This document shows, piece after piece, positions 1-7,931 of a DNA stretch of 64,000 bases; position 1 is the stretch's first letter, and each line of letters begins with the position of its first letter. Origin of the DNA: Novosphingobium acidiphilum DSM 19966 (GTDB taxonomy: Bacteria; Pseudomonadota; Alphaproteobacteria; Sphingomonadales; Sphingomonadaceae); assembly GCF_000429005.1 (NCBI RefSeq), contig NZ_AUBA01000018.1, positions 1-64,000 on the forward strand, read 5' to 3'. Made by a program: the position numbers and the translations under genes. Under the pieces are notes generated by a model. The model made no database searches. It was not told where the DNA came from and saw only the letters and a program-made list of their open reading frames with translations.

Positions 1-1
1 C

Positions 2-301
2 GCCATCGGCCAGAGCTGGCGGCGGGCATGGCAGGAAGTCATTCCATTCTTTGCATTTCCTGGGGATGTCCGCCGGATTATTTACACCACGAACGCCATC
101 GAAGCCCTAAATTCCAAGCTGCGCAGGGCTGTTCGTGCCAGGGGGCATTTCCCCAACGATGAGGCCGCAGCCAAGCTGCTCTATCTCATCCTGAACCGAT
201 CGGAGAAAGAGTGGGTGATGCCAGCACGAGAATGGACTATGGCTAAAGCTCAATTCGCCGTCATGTTCGGCGATCGTTTCGTTCGGGCCATGGCGGCCTG
301 A
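2..301 (+). CDS. IS256-family transposase, C-terminal fragment
   Basis: The reading frame is open from the window edge to a TGA at 299-301 and gives about 99 residues. It contains the block YTTNAIEALNSKLRRAVR, which is the hallmark C-terminal segment of IS256/Mutator-type transposases and includes the last part of the DDE catalytic region. The N-terminal three quarters lie outside the window, so whether the element is intact cannot be judged. The frame ends normally, so this end of the gene is not broken. The sequence after the stop (about 302-345) probably contains the right terminal inverted repeat of the element, but the matching left end is not visible. Confidence 0.9.
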   Translation, partial: AIGQSWRRAWQEVIPFFAFPGDVRRIIYTTNAIEALNSKLRRAVRARGHFPNDEAAAKLLYLILNRSEKEWVMPAREWTMAKAQFAVMFGDRFVRAMAA

Positions 302-354
302 TGTTCAACCGCCACCCCGCACACGAAATTCCTGACACTGCCGCGACTTTGGCC

Positions 355-393
355 CCTGGCGTGATGCGATAGGAATAATCGCATCACGCCAGG
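355..393. repeat. Perfect 16-bp inverted repeat (hairpin) beside the IS256 end
   Basis: Arms 355-370 and 378-393 are perfectly complementary (arm CTGGCGTGATGCGAT plus one flanking C-G pair) around a 7-nt loop. It lies between the transposase end and the end of the leftward gene at 417. No run of T follows on either strand, so an intrinsic terminator is not strongly supported. It may instead be a bidirectional terminator-like hairpin belonging to the leftward gene, or a palindrome chosen as the insertion target. Confidence 0.6.
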
Positions 394-416
394 CCACCGC
401 AGGCAAACACCGTTGG

Positions 417-1352
417 CTACTTTTTCCCATCACGCGCCAGCAGATGGGCCAGCGCATACATGACCGCATGCGCGACGAGATTAAGACCGGACGCTGCCGC
501 AAACAGCCCGCCGACTACCCCTGGCGCCAGCGCCATGCGTGCGCCCAGATTGATGGCGAGGCCGGCAAAGAACAGATCCTTGGCCGGCAGCAGCGGCAGA
601 CGCGAAATCGCCATCTGCAGCGCCAGAAACGTGACCCAGTTCTGCCACGCCACGGCTGGCACCGCGACGTGCCATTGCAGCGCCTGCAACACCAGAAACG
701 TGCCCAGCCGCAGCAGATGCAGTGCGCCCACTGCCACGCACTGCCCCAGCGGCAGCGTCAGCAGCCATTTGCGGAACAACGCCGCCACTGCCATCAGGGC
801 CAGCACGCTGCCACCGGTGAACAGCGCACCGCGGCGCAGCAATTGCGCATCGGCCGCCGCCAGCTTGTCGGCCTGCAGGGCGATCACCGCAACCAGGATC
901 AGGCAGGTCGCCAGATTTCCCGCGATGGCTGACAGCACATTGACATCGCGCACAGTGCTGACAATCGCGCGGGGTTCCAGCCGGGTATGGGTTCGCGCCC
1001 AGGCATACAGCACTGTCTCGCCCGAATAATCGATCACCGCCTCGTTGAACACCCGTTTGCGGATCAGCACCGGCATGATCGCATAACCGGTCTTCCAAAC
1101 CAGATTGTAGATCAGCCCCTCAAACAGCGGCAAACTGCAATAGTTGATGAAGAAGATCAGATAAAACAGCGGCGCAATCGGCAGATTTTGCCAGACCGCT
1201 CGCCACCCGACAACGCCAAGGTCACGGATCAGCAGTCCGACGATCAACACCAGCAAACAGGCACGGGCAGGTCGTTCGAGCCGCTGCCATAGTGCGCCCG
1301 TATGCCGGCGAACATGCGCCAGACGCTGACCGACGGTCAGTGCGACAGTCAT
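417..1352 (-). CDS. Polytopic membrane protein of unknown function
   Basis: About 311 residues with roughly seven hydrophobic segments spread along the chain and a short basic C-terminus (ending RDGKK). I do not recognise a family with certainty. The general layout, with an N-terminal membrane pair and a polar stretch carrying conserved-looking Glu/Tyr/Arg residues (EAVIDYSGETVLYAWAR), recalls LPG-synthase/flippase-like TM families, but this is only an impression. GTG codons at 1370 and 1364 are alternative starts. I prefer the ATG at 1352, although no good ribosome binding site is seen for any of the three. The gene stands alone, next to the IS end. Confidence 0.6.
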   Translation of the reverse strand: MTVALTVGQRLAHVRRHTGALWQRLERPARACLLVLIVGLLIRDLGVVGWRAVWQNLPIAPLFYLIFFINYCSLPLFEGLIYNLVWKTGYAIMPVLIRKRVFNEAVIDYSGETVLYAWARTHTRLEPRAIVSTVRDVNVLSAIAGNLATCLILVAVIALQADKLAAADAQLLRRGALFTGGSVLALMAVAALFRKWLLTLPLGQCVAVGALHLLRLGTFLVLQALQWHVAVPAVAWQNWVTFLALQMAISRLPLLPAKDLFFAGLAINLGARMALAPGVVGGLFAAASGLNLVAHAVMYALAHLLARDGKK

Positions 1353-1759
1353 TGCACCAGCCACAGGCACCGCGCGCGGTCAGAACGTGGCCTTGAAAGG
1401 GGCAGAAATCTCAAAAGATTCTCGAATTTCGCAAGCGCACAGGCAGGAACTCCCAAGCCTTGACCGTTAGCCAGCCACCGGATCAGCTGAAAGGAATTAT
1501 TCCGACTGCGACAAATTGGCACATTATGTTTCGTCACAATGGGACAACCGGCACATAAGAGGCTGAATATGCACCGCCTTGCACCTAGCGCGGCGCCAAC
1601 GGGCGCCTGGCATCGCCAATACCGGCAGATCAAATGTGAAGAATCCGTAACGTGCACGCGATTGGCATGTAAGCCATGACCCCTGCACCATGCGCCTGCA
1701 CCATTCAGGAACGCCGCCACTTGCAAAAAAACAAAGAAGGTCGACGGACTATTCCATCC
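1353..1759. other. Intergenic region between two divergent genes
   Basis: About 400 bases with no convincing gene. Its base composition is less GC-rich than the flanking genes. It must hold the promoters of the leftward membrane protein and the rightward DUF707-like gene. A small hairpin GGCGCC-AACG-GGCGCC lies near 1601-1616. No riboswitch or known operator was recognised. Confidence 0.4.
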
Positions 1760-2629
1760 ATGTCACAACGGCGCGTACTTCTGGTATATACCTGGGACGG
1801 TAATGGGGTGCCGCTGGGCCCGGTTGAAAAGGACCAGCCACCGCAATTCGATGTCGTAGTGTTCGATTACAGTGGCAAAGCATCGCCTGTTGACGGCATT
1901 GCGATGATTTCGGTCAGGACCGAATGCAAGGGCGAAATTTTCCGCGAAGTGCACCGCTGGGTGGCAGCATCGACTATCGACTATGAATATGTCGGGCTGC
2001 TGGATGACGATATCGAAACCAGCTGGTCCGATCTCAATCGTCTGCTGCGGATTGCCCGCGATCATCGGCTTGACATGTTTGTCGCCGCGCTAAGCCACGA
2101 CAGTTATTATTCGCATCGTCAGTTTCTGGGGCGCCGGGGCGGCGATGTCCGGCCAACCGACTGGATCGAGGTGATGATGCCATTTTATCGCACCGAATTG
2201 TTCATGGCAGGCGGTGGTTACTATGCCGGATCGATTTCGTCCTACGGGATCGATCAGTTTGCCATGCCGACCTTGCAGATGCTCCGCGGTTTTTCACAGG
2301 TGGCGATCATCGACGCGGTGGTGGTGCGTCATCGCCGCCCGATCACCAGCGACGACAAGGTTTTTTCCAACGGCCGCAACGCACACCAGGAACGCCGCCT
2401 GGTACGGCGCAAGGCCATGGCGCAAGTGGCGGCAGAGCGGCCCGATCTGTTGGGTTCGGCGTGGTTTTTCCGGACGTTTGCGCCCTGGGATGGTCCGGTG
2501 CGATTTCTGCCGCTGCGCCTGCTGGCTCCCGTGCTGTGGCTGCGCGCGTACCTTGCAAAACAGCGGCTGCCGCTGACCATCCAGTCCCCGCCGGGCCTTG
2601 CCCCCCGGCAGGAGGATTTTCTGGCGTGA
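1760..2629 (+). CDS. DUF707-like protein, probable glycosyltransferase-fold
   Basis: About 289 residues from the ATG at 1760. An in-frame upstream ATG at 1676 would add 28 residues of poor, basic sequence. A triple aspartate in GLLDDDIETSW resembles the DxD-type nucleotide-sugar site of glycosyltransferases. The later segments SSYGIDQFAMP and DAVVVRHRRPI resemble the D/H motifs of the DUF707 family. No signal peptide is visible; hydrophobic stretches near the C-terminus could give peripheral membrane contact. The stop overlaps the start of the following methyltransferase by 4 bp, so the two are probably translationally coupled and may act together in surface glycan modification. The function is inference. 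Confidence 0.55.
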   Translation: MSQRRVLLVYTWDGNGVPLGPVEKDQPPQFDVVVFDYSGKASPVDGIAMISVRTECKGEIFREVHRWVAASTIDYEYVGLLDDDIETSWSDLNRLLRIARDHRLDMFVAALSHDSYYSHRQFLGRRGGDVRPTDWIEVMMPFYRTELFMAGGGYYAGSISSYGIDQFAMPTLQMLRGFSQVAIIDAVVVRHRRPITSDDKVFSNGRNAHQERRLVRRKAMAQVAAERPDLLGSAWFFRTFAPWDGPVRFLPLRLLAPVLWLRAYLAKQRLPLTIQSPPGLAPRQEDFLA

Positions 2630-3600
2630 TTGCCGACGCTGCGTTGCCGTGCCCGATGTGCGGCGCGCAGGGTTATATGCTGGAGCAGGGCGTTGACGAT
2701 GTCTATTTCGGCTATCCGGGGCAATGGCGGCTGGATCGGTGCAGTGCTGCCGACTGCGCGATTGTATGGATTGCCAATCGCTTGCCCGATGATCAGCTGG
2801 CCGCATCCTATGCCCGTTATTATACCCATCAGGCGCGCCCGCCGGGGGTGCTGGAAACAGCCTTTGGCCGCTGGATCGCGCGGCGGTGCGCCACCCATGG
2901 CGACCGGTTCGCAGCCGTACCGTTCCTGTTTCGCGAGGCCGAGAACCGTCTGATCGACATGGGCGCGGTGCCTCCGCAAGGCGATGCACTGGTGCTTGAC
3001 CTCGGTTGCGGATCGGGCGAGCGGCTGGATTATCTGCGCGCGATCGGCTGGGGCCGGTCCGAAGGCGTTGATCCCGATCCGACTTCGGTGGCGCGCGGTG
3101 TGGCCACCGGGCGCCGCATCCGCACCGGCAGCGCCGAACAGATCCCGTTCGCAGACAATGCGGCTGCGCTGGTGCTGATGCACCATGTGGTCGAACATCT
3201 GGCCGATATCCGCCCGGCGCTGGCCGAAGTGTCACGGGTGCTGTGCGATCAGGGCCATGTCGCGATCACCACGCCCAATCCCGATGCGGCGGGCCGCGAA
3301 CGCTGGGGACGCTGGTGGCGCGGCTATGAAGCGCCCCGCCATCTGCGGCTCTATACCCAAGGCTCCCTGTGCAACGCGCTGCACCAGGCGGGATTTGCGG
3401 TGCGCATCGCCCGCACTTCGGCCCGTTCGGTACCGTTCATGACCCATGCCGCAGCGCGCGCCTCGGGCTCGCCGGTCGATCCCGCATGGATCCGCTGGTG
3501 GCGCGATGATCGCGCGATCCTGGCCATCGACCGGCGCATTCGCGGTGGCGAAGCGATCGGCGAGGAAGTGTTCGTCGTCGCGCGCAAGATGCCGCGTTGA
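2626..3600 (+). CDS. Class I SAM-dependent methyltransferase with N-terminal zinc-ribbon-like motif
   Basis: Starts at the GTG at 2626, which overlaps the previous stop (GTGA), with a strong AGGAGG at 2610-2615. The N-terminus has a CPMC pair, and another Cys pair (CSAADC) lies about 27 residues later, suggesting a zinc-binding knuckle. The middle carries the SAM-binding motif I VLDLGCGSGERLDYL, an acidic residue at the end of the next strand (EGVDPDP), and the post-motif HHVVEHLAD. This layout is typical of methyltransferases that modify sugars or polysaccharide precursors (Methyltransf_11/23 type). The substrate is unknown, and the coupling with the DUF707-like gene suggests a glycan. Confidence 0.8.
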   Translation: MIADAALPCPMCGAQGYMLEQGVDDVYFGYPGQWRLDRCSAADCAIVWIANRLPDDQLAASYARYYTHQARPPGVLETAFGRWIARRCATHGDRFAAVPFLFREAENRLIDMGAVPPQGDALVLDLGCGSGERLDYLRAIGWGRSEGVDPDPTSVARGVATGRRIRTGSAEQIPFADNAAALVLMHHVVEHLADIRPALAEVSRVLCDQGHVAITTPNPDAAGRERWGRWWRGYEAPRHLRLYTQGSLCNALHQAGFAVRIARTSARSVPFMTHAAARASGSPVDPAWIRWWRDDRAILAIDRRIRGGEAIGEEVFVVARKMPR

Positions 3601-3606
3601 ACCGGT

Positions 3607-4527
3607 CTACTTGACCCAGTCGAGGCCGATCTCTTCGTAAAGTTCGCGGCTTTCGGCCCAGTTTTCTTCGACTTTGACATGCAGGTACAGATGCACCGTG
3701 GCACCCAGCAGCGTGCCCAGTTCCTTGCGCGCCGCCTCACCAATGGCTTTCAGCCGCGCGCCGCCCTTGCCCAGCACGATCGGCCGCTGGCTGTCGCGTG
3801 CGATCACGATCTGCTGATGGATCTCGACCGAACCGTCGGGCCGCGTCTGATAGCTTTCGGGGCGGACCGCGCTGTCATAGGGCAATTCGTCGTGCAACTG
3901 GCGATAGAGCTGTTCGCGGGTGATTTCGGTGGCCAGCAACCGTTCCGAAGCATCGGACACCTGGTCTTCGGGATAGTGCCAGGGCCCTTCGGGCATGGCC
4001 GCTGCCAGGCTCGATTTCAGCTCTGCCACGCCGTCGCCGGTCAGCGCCGAGACGAAAAACACCTCGTCAAACCCGCCGGCCGCGCTCAATTCCTGCGCCG
4101 CGATCAGCAAGGGTTCCTTGGCCGTCGAATCGACCTTGTTGAGCACCAGCACGCGTCGTTCGGGGCGCGTGGCCAGCGAGGCCAGGATCGGTTCGAGATA
4201 TTCGCGGCGTTTTTTGCGCGCATCGACCACCAGCACGATCGCATCAGCCGCCTGTGCACCCTCCCACGCGGCATGGACCATGGCGCGGTCGAGCCGGCGG
4301 CGCGGTTCGAACAGGCCGGGCGTGTCGACCAGCATGATCTGCGCCGCCCCCTCGATCGCGATGCCCATCAGGCGCGCGCGCGTGGTCTGCGCCTTGTTCG
4401 ACACGATCGCCACTTTCTGTCCGACCAGCGCGTTGACCAGCGTGGATTTGCCCGCGTTGGGCGCGCCGATCACCGCGATCAGGCCGCAGCGGCGCGGCGT
4501 GGTGGTGGGGGTCTGAAGGTCCGTCAT
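3607..4527 (-). CDS. era: GTPase Era, 30S ribosome assembly factor
   Basis: 306 residues, the normal family length. The G domain shows G1 GAPNAGKST (residues 21-29), G3 DTPG and G4 NKVD. The C-terminal KH domain has the core VLGKGGARLKAIG, which binds the 3' end of 16S rRNA. Era couples GTP hydrolysis to maturation of the small subunit. It lies downstream of rnc and lepB on the same strand, the widespread lepB-rnc-era order, and ends 6 bp from the convergent methyltransferase. Confidence 0.97.
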   Translation of the reverse strand: MTDLQTPTTTPRRCGLIAVIGAPNAGKSTLVNALVGQKVAIVSNKAQTTRARLMGIAIEGAAQIMLVDTPGLFEPRRRLDRAMVHAAWEGAQAADAIVLVVDARKKRREYLEPILASLATRPERRVLVLNKVDSTAKEPLLIAAQELSAAGGFDEVFFVSALTGDGVAELKSSLAAAMPEGPWHYPEDQVSDASERLLATEITREQLYRQLHDELPYDSAVRPESYQTRPDGSVEIHQQIVIARDSQRPIVLGKGGARLKAIGEAARKELGTLLGATVHLYLHVKVEENWAESRELYEEIGLDWVK

Positions 4528-4590
4528 GAAGCACCGATCTGTAAGTCTGGAAAAAAGGAAGGGCAGGGGTCTGCCCTGAAATAGCAGGTT

Positions 4591-5352
4591 TCAGCCGAAA
4601 TCCTGCATGAACTGGCGCGCGGCGGCGGTTTCGGCATCCTGCTTGCTCGATCCGCGCGCGGTGGCTTCGCCAACTCCGCCCACGGCAACGGTCACGGTGA
4701 AGGTTGCCGCATGATCGGGCCCCTCGCGCGCGACCAGCGTATAGAGCGGCGGTTTGCGGCGGTTTCCGGCCGCCCATTCCTGCAAGGCGGCCTTGGGATG
4801 TTTGCGCTGTCCGGCGCCTGCTGCCATCGGCGCGGCCCAGGCGCGGCGCACGAAATCGCGCGCCACGTCATAGCCGCGTTCCAGGAACAGCGCGCCGATC
4901 AGCGCCTCCATCACATCGCCCAGGATATTGTCGCTGTCGGCCCCGCCATCGTCGCGGGCCTGTTTGCCCAGCCGGATATGCGGCACGATCGCCAGCACGC
5001 GCGCCAGGCTGGCGCAGGTTTCACGGCTGACCAGCACGTTCAGCCGTTGCGACAGCTTGCCCTCGTTGGCGCCGGCATCGGTGTGCAGCCATTCGGCGAT
5101 GGCCAGCCCCAGCACCCGATCGCCCAGAAACTCCAGGCGCTGATAATCGCGCGCTTCGCCCAGCGAACCGTGCGTCAGCGCTTCACGCCACAGGCCTTCG
5201 TTGCGGGGGGAATGGCCGGTCAGTTCGGTCAGGAATTGCCGGGTCGCAGGCTCCAGCTCGGTACTCAGAACGTGCCCCCGATGCGGTTCCAGCGCGCGGC
5301 GGTAAACCAGGTCCAAGGCAGGAACCAGCTGGCGCCGCCATCGGTCGACCAC
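4591..5352 (-). CDS. rnc: Ribonuclease III
   Basis: Double-strand-specific endoribonuclease for rRNA and mRNA processing. The signature RLEFLGDRVLG is at residues 72-82 of the longest frame, followed by the second catalytic block around GDVMEALIGALFLE and a C-terminal dsRNA-binding domain ending in KQDAETAAARQFM. The start is uncertain. The frame is open from a GTG at 5352 inside lepB, but the usual RNase III N-terminus would begin close to the lepB stop (5265-5267), where only CTG and, further up, TTG codons occur. The true protein is probably 220-250 residues. It is translated from the lepB-rnc-era transcript, with the gene ends overlapping. Confidence 0.95.
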   Translation of the reverse strand: MVDRWRRQLVPALDLVYRRALEPHRGHVLSTELEPATRQFLTELTGHSPRNEGLWREALTHGSLGEARDYQRLEFLGDRVLGLAIAEWLHTDAGANEGKLSQRLNVLVSRETCASLARVLAIVPHIRLGKQARDDGGADSDNILGDVMEALIGALFLERGYDVARDFVRRAWAAPMAAGAGQRKHPKAALQEWAAGNRRKPPLYTLVAREGPDHAATFTVTVAVGGVGEATARGSSKQDAETAAARQFMQDFG

Positions 5353-6164
5353 ATCACGATCGTCGCACGGCCCACCAGGTTGTCCTGCGGCACCAGGCCG
5401 ATGCCGCCGCCTTCCATCGCGGGAAAACGGCTGTCCATCGAATTGTCGCGGTTGTCGCCCATCAGGAACATGCGGCCCGCAGGGATCGTAACCGGCGGCG
5501 TGTCATCCTGCGGGCGATAGCCAAGGTCGAGCACGTTGTAGCTTTTGCCTTCGGGCAGCGTTTCCCGGAACTGCGGGTAATGGCAGGTTGGCGTACCATC
5601 CTTTTCCAGCACTTCGAATTCGGCCGACACGCAATTGGTGTTGGGCGAAATGCGGATGACGAAATCGCTTTGCCGCACTTTGGGAACTGCGGTGCCGTTA
5701 AGGTACAGCGTGCCGCCCTTCATCTGCACGGTGTCGCCCGGCAGGCCGATCACGCGCTTGATATAATCGACATCGTTGCCCGGCGGGGCCTTGAAGATCA
5801 CGACGTCGCCGCGCGCCGGCTGTGCGGCAAAGATCCGCCCGGGGATCAGCGGCAGGCTGAACGGCATCGAATACTTCGAAAATCCATAGGGCCACTTGGC
5901 CGCCAGCAGGTAATCGCCGTTTTCAAGCCGGGGCAGCATCGATTCCGACGGGATGTTGAACGGCGAAAAGATGAAACTGCGCAAGATCCCGACAAACAGC
6001 ACCAGCTTGATCAGGAACACGAAGAAATTTTCTTCCTGCTTGGTATCCTGGGGCTTGCCGCTGACGATCTTTGCGGCAATGTCGGCCGCGGGATCACGGC
6101 TGGCAGGCTTGGCGGCGCCCGTTTCCGGGGTGTGGTCGGGCGTGTCGTTCATGGTCGCGGTCAT
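5265..6164 (-). CDS. lepB: Signal peptidase I
   Basis: Removes signal peptides from exported proteins in the inner membrane. About 299 residues from the ATG at 6164; an ATG at 6152 is an alternative, and the longer upstream frame lacks conserved sequence. A cytoplasmic N-terminus of about 45 residues is followed by one transmembrane segment (about 46-66). The catalytic serine is S75 in IPSESMLP and the catalytic lysine is K136 in DYIKRVIGLPGD. The later box GDNRDNSMDSR is also present. Only one N-terminal TM segment is seen, as usual in alphaproteobacteria. First gene of lepB-rnc-era. Confidence 0.96.
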   Translation of the reverse strand: MTATMNDTPDHTPETGAAKPASRDPAADIAAKIVSGKPQDTKQEENFFVFLIKLVLFVGILRSFIFSPFNIPSESMLPRLENGDYLLAAKWPYGFSKYSMPFSLPLIPGRIFAAQPARGDVVIFKAPPGNDVDYIKRVIGLPGDTVQMKGGTLYLNGTAVPKVRQSDFVIRISPNTNCVSAEFEVLEKDGTPTCHYPQFRETLPEGKSYNVLDLGYRPQDDTPPVTIPAGRMFLMGDNRDNSMDSRFPAMEGGGIGLVPQDNLVGRATIVMWSTDGGASWFLPWTWFTAARWNRIGGTF

Positions 6165-6234
6165 GTTGGGCCGGGTGCGTTCCGTCAAGCTGGTTCTGGC
6201 AGGTGAACGCAATTCGTAGCGCTTTTGCTGCGCA

Positions 6235-6250
6235 GCGCATAGCAATGCGC
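6235..6250. promoter_or_regulatory. Inverted repeat GCGCAT-N4-ATGCGC upstream of pgi
   Basis: A perfect 6+6 bp inverted repeat with a 4-nt spacer lies in the divergent lepB/pgi region, about 110 bp before the pgi start. It resembles the first operator in front of zwf (46665-46680), matching 13 of 16 positions. A shared sugar-metabolism regulator is possible, but GCGCAT words are common in this GC-rich DNA, so the call is tentative. Confidence 0.35.
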
Positions 6251-6360
6251 AAGACGTTGGTCGAAGCGTGCAGGCGCTTGGCGGAATAGCCGCAAGCGGG
6301 CACAAGGGCGCCAGATCCCGCACCCCGGATACCGGAACCGGTGCGAACCAGGAGTAAGTG

Positions 6361-7878
6361 ATGACCGATACCCCCGCGGCGCTGTGGACCCGGCTTGAGG
6401 CGATTGCCTTTCCAACGCTGGCGCAGCTGTTCGCAGCACCCGACCGCCTGGCGCACTATGCCACCACGCTCGATCTGCCCGGCGGGCCGATTCGCTTTGA
6501 CTGGTCCAAGACGCACCTGCATCCCGAGGCAGAGGCGATCCTGGCCCTTGTCGCCGAGGCGCAGGGGTTCGCCGAAAAGCGCCGGCAGCTGTTTGACGGT
6601 GACCTGATCAACAACACCGAAGGCCGAGCCGCCGAACACACCGCCCAGCGCGGCGTGGGGGCACCCGCCAGCGTGGTCGAGGCCGAGGCGCTGCACGAAC
6701 GCATGCAGGGCCTGGTCGAAGCGATCCATGAAGGCGTGTTCGGCGAAATCCGTTCGCTGATCCATATCGGCATCGGTGGATCGGCGCTTGGCCCGGCGTT
6801 GGCGATCGATGCGCTGACCCGCGACGGCGCGCGCGTGGCGGTGCACGTGGTGTCGAACATCGATGGATGCGCGCTCGAGGCGGCGATGAAGGCCTGTGAT
6901 CCGGCCACGACCATGATCGCGCTGGCGTCCAAGACCTTTACCACCACCGAAACGATGACCAACGCCGCCTCTGCGCTCGACTGGCTGCGCGCGGGCGGGG
7001 TGGAAGATCCCTATGGCCGGGTCATCGCCCTGACCGCGGCACCCGACAAGGCGGTGGAATGGGGTGTGGATGACACGCGCGTGCTGCCCTTTGCCGAAAG
7101 CGTGGGCGGGCGGTATTCGCTGTGGTCGTCGATCGGCTTTCCCATCGCGCTGGCGCTGGGCTATGACGGATTTACAGAATTTCTGGCAGGCGCTGCGGCC
7201 ATCGACCTGCATTTCCTGGAAACCCCGATTGCATCCAACGTGGTGGTGCGCGCGGCCTTTGCCGATCTGATCTACACCCAGGCGCTGCGCTGCCAGACCC
7301 GCGCGGTGTTCGCCTATGACGAACGCCTGGCGCTGCTGCCCGATTATCTGCAACAGCTTGAAATGGAATCCAACGGCAAGTCGGTCATGGCCGATGGCAC
7401 ACCGCTGACCCGGCCCAGCGCGCCGGTCACCTGGGGCGGGGTGGGCACCGATGCGCAGCATGCGGTGTTCCAGTTGCTGCATCAGGGCACGCATCTGATC
7501 CCGGTCGATTTTCTGGCGGTAAAGATCCCCGGCCACGATCTCGATCCGCTGCACCACAAGATCCTGCTGTCGAACTGTTTTGCACAAGGCGCGGCGCTGA
7601 TGGCGGGCAAGGCATCCGATGACGGCGCGCGGGCCTATCCCGGCAACCGGCCTTCGGCAACGATGCTGGTCGACGATCTCAACCCCGCCAGCCTTGGCGC
7701 GCTGATCGCGTTCCACGAACACCGCACGTTTGTGTCGGCGGCAATGCTGGGCATCAATCCGTTCGACCAGTTCGGGGTCGAACTGGGCAAGGCGATTGCC
7801 AAGCAGATCGATGCAGGCGGCGGCGAAGGCTTTGATCCTTCGACCGAGGCCTTGCTCGCCTCGGCCGCAATTGGTTGA
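6361..7878 (+). CDS. pgi: Glucose-6-phosphate isomerase
   Basis: Interconverts glucose-6-phosphate and fructose-6-phosphate in the cytoplasm. 505 residues, starting at the ATG at 6361 with AGGAG at 6350-6354; a GTG directly before it is less likely. Family signatures include the phosphate-binding IGIGGSALGP, a FTTTETMTNA block, VGGRYSLWSSIG and the C-terminal FDQFGVELGKAIA. In an organism using the Entner-Doudoroff route (zwf-pgl-edd-glk at 46790-51658), it feeds fructose-6-phosphate back into glucose-6-phosphate. It is monocistronic or co-transcribed with the glutathione reductase gene 53 bp downstream. Confidence 0.97.
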   Translation: MTDTPAALWTRLEAIAFPTLAQLFAAPDRLAHYATTLDLPGGPIRFDWSKTHLHPEAEAILALVAEAQGFAEKRRQLFDGDLINNTEGRAAEHTAQRGVGAPASVVEAEALHERMQGLVEAIHEGVFGEIRSLIHIGIGGSALGPALAIDALTRDGARVAVHVVSNIDGCALEAAMKACDPATTMIALASKTFTTTETMTNAASALDWLRAGGVEDPYGRVIALTAAPDKAVEWGVDDTRVLPFAESVGGRYSLWSSIGFPIALALGYDGFTEFLAGAAAIDLHFLETPIASNVVVRAAFADLIYTQALRCQTRAVFAYDERLALLPDYLQQLEMESNGKSVMADGTPLTRPSAPVTWGGVGTDAQHAVFQLLHQGTHLIPVDFLAVKIPGHDLDPLHHKILLSNCFAQGAALMAGKASDDGARAYPGNRPSATMLVDDLNPASLGALIAFHEHRTFVSAAMLGINPFDQFGVELGKAIAKQIDAGGGEGFDPSTEALLASAAIG

Positions 7879-7931
7879 ACGAAGGCTGCGGGCGCGCCAT
7901 ATCGGCGGCCCGCACCGCAAAAGGGATGACC

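Noticed and set aside
1391..1480. GGAAC...CGTT pairs as general stress (EcfG) promoters
   Set aside because: The best pair here (GGAACTCCCAAG to CGTT) has only 14 bp between the boxes instead of 16-17; other GGAAC words in the window fit no better.
1525..1545. TTGGCACATTATGTTTC resembling a sigma-54 promoter
   Set aside because: The GC doublet expected 10 bp after the GG is missing, so the -12 element does not fit.
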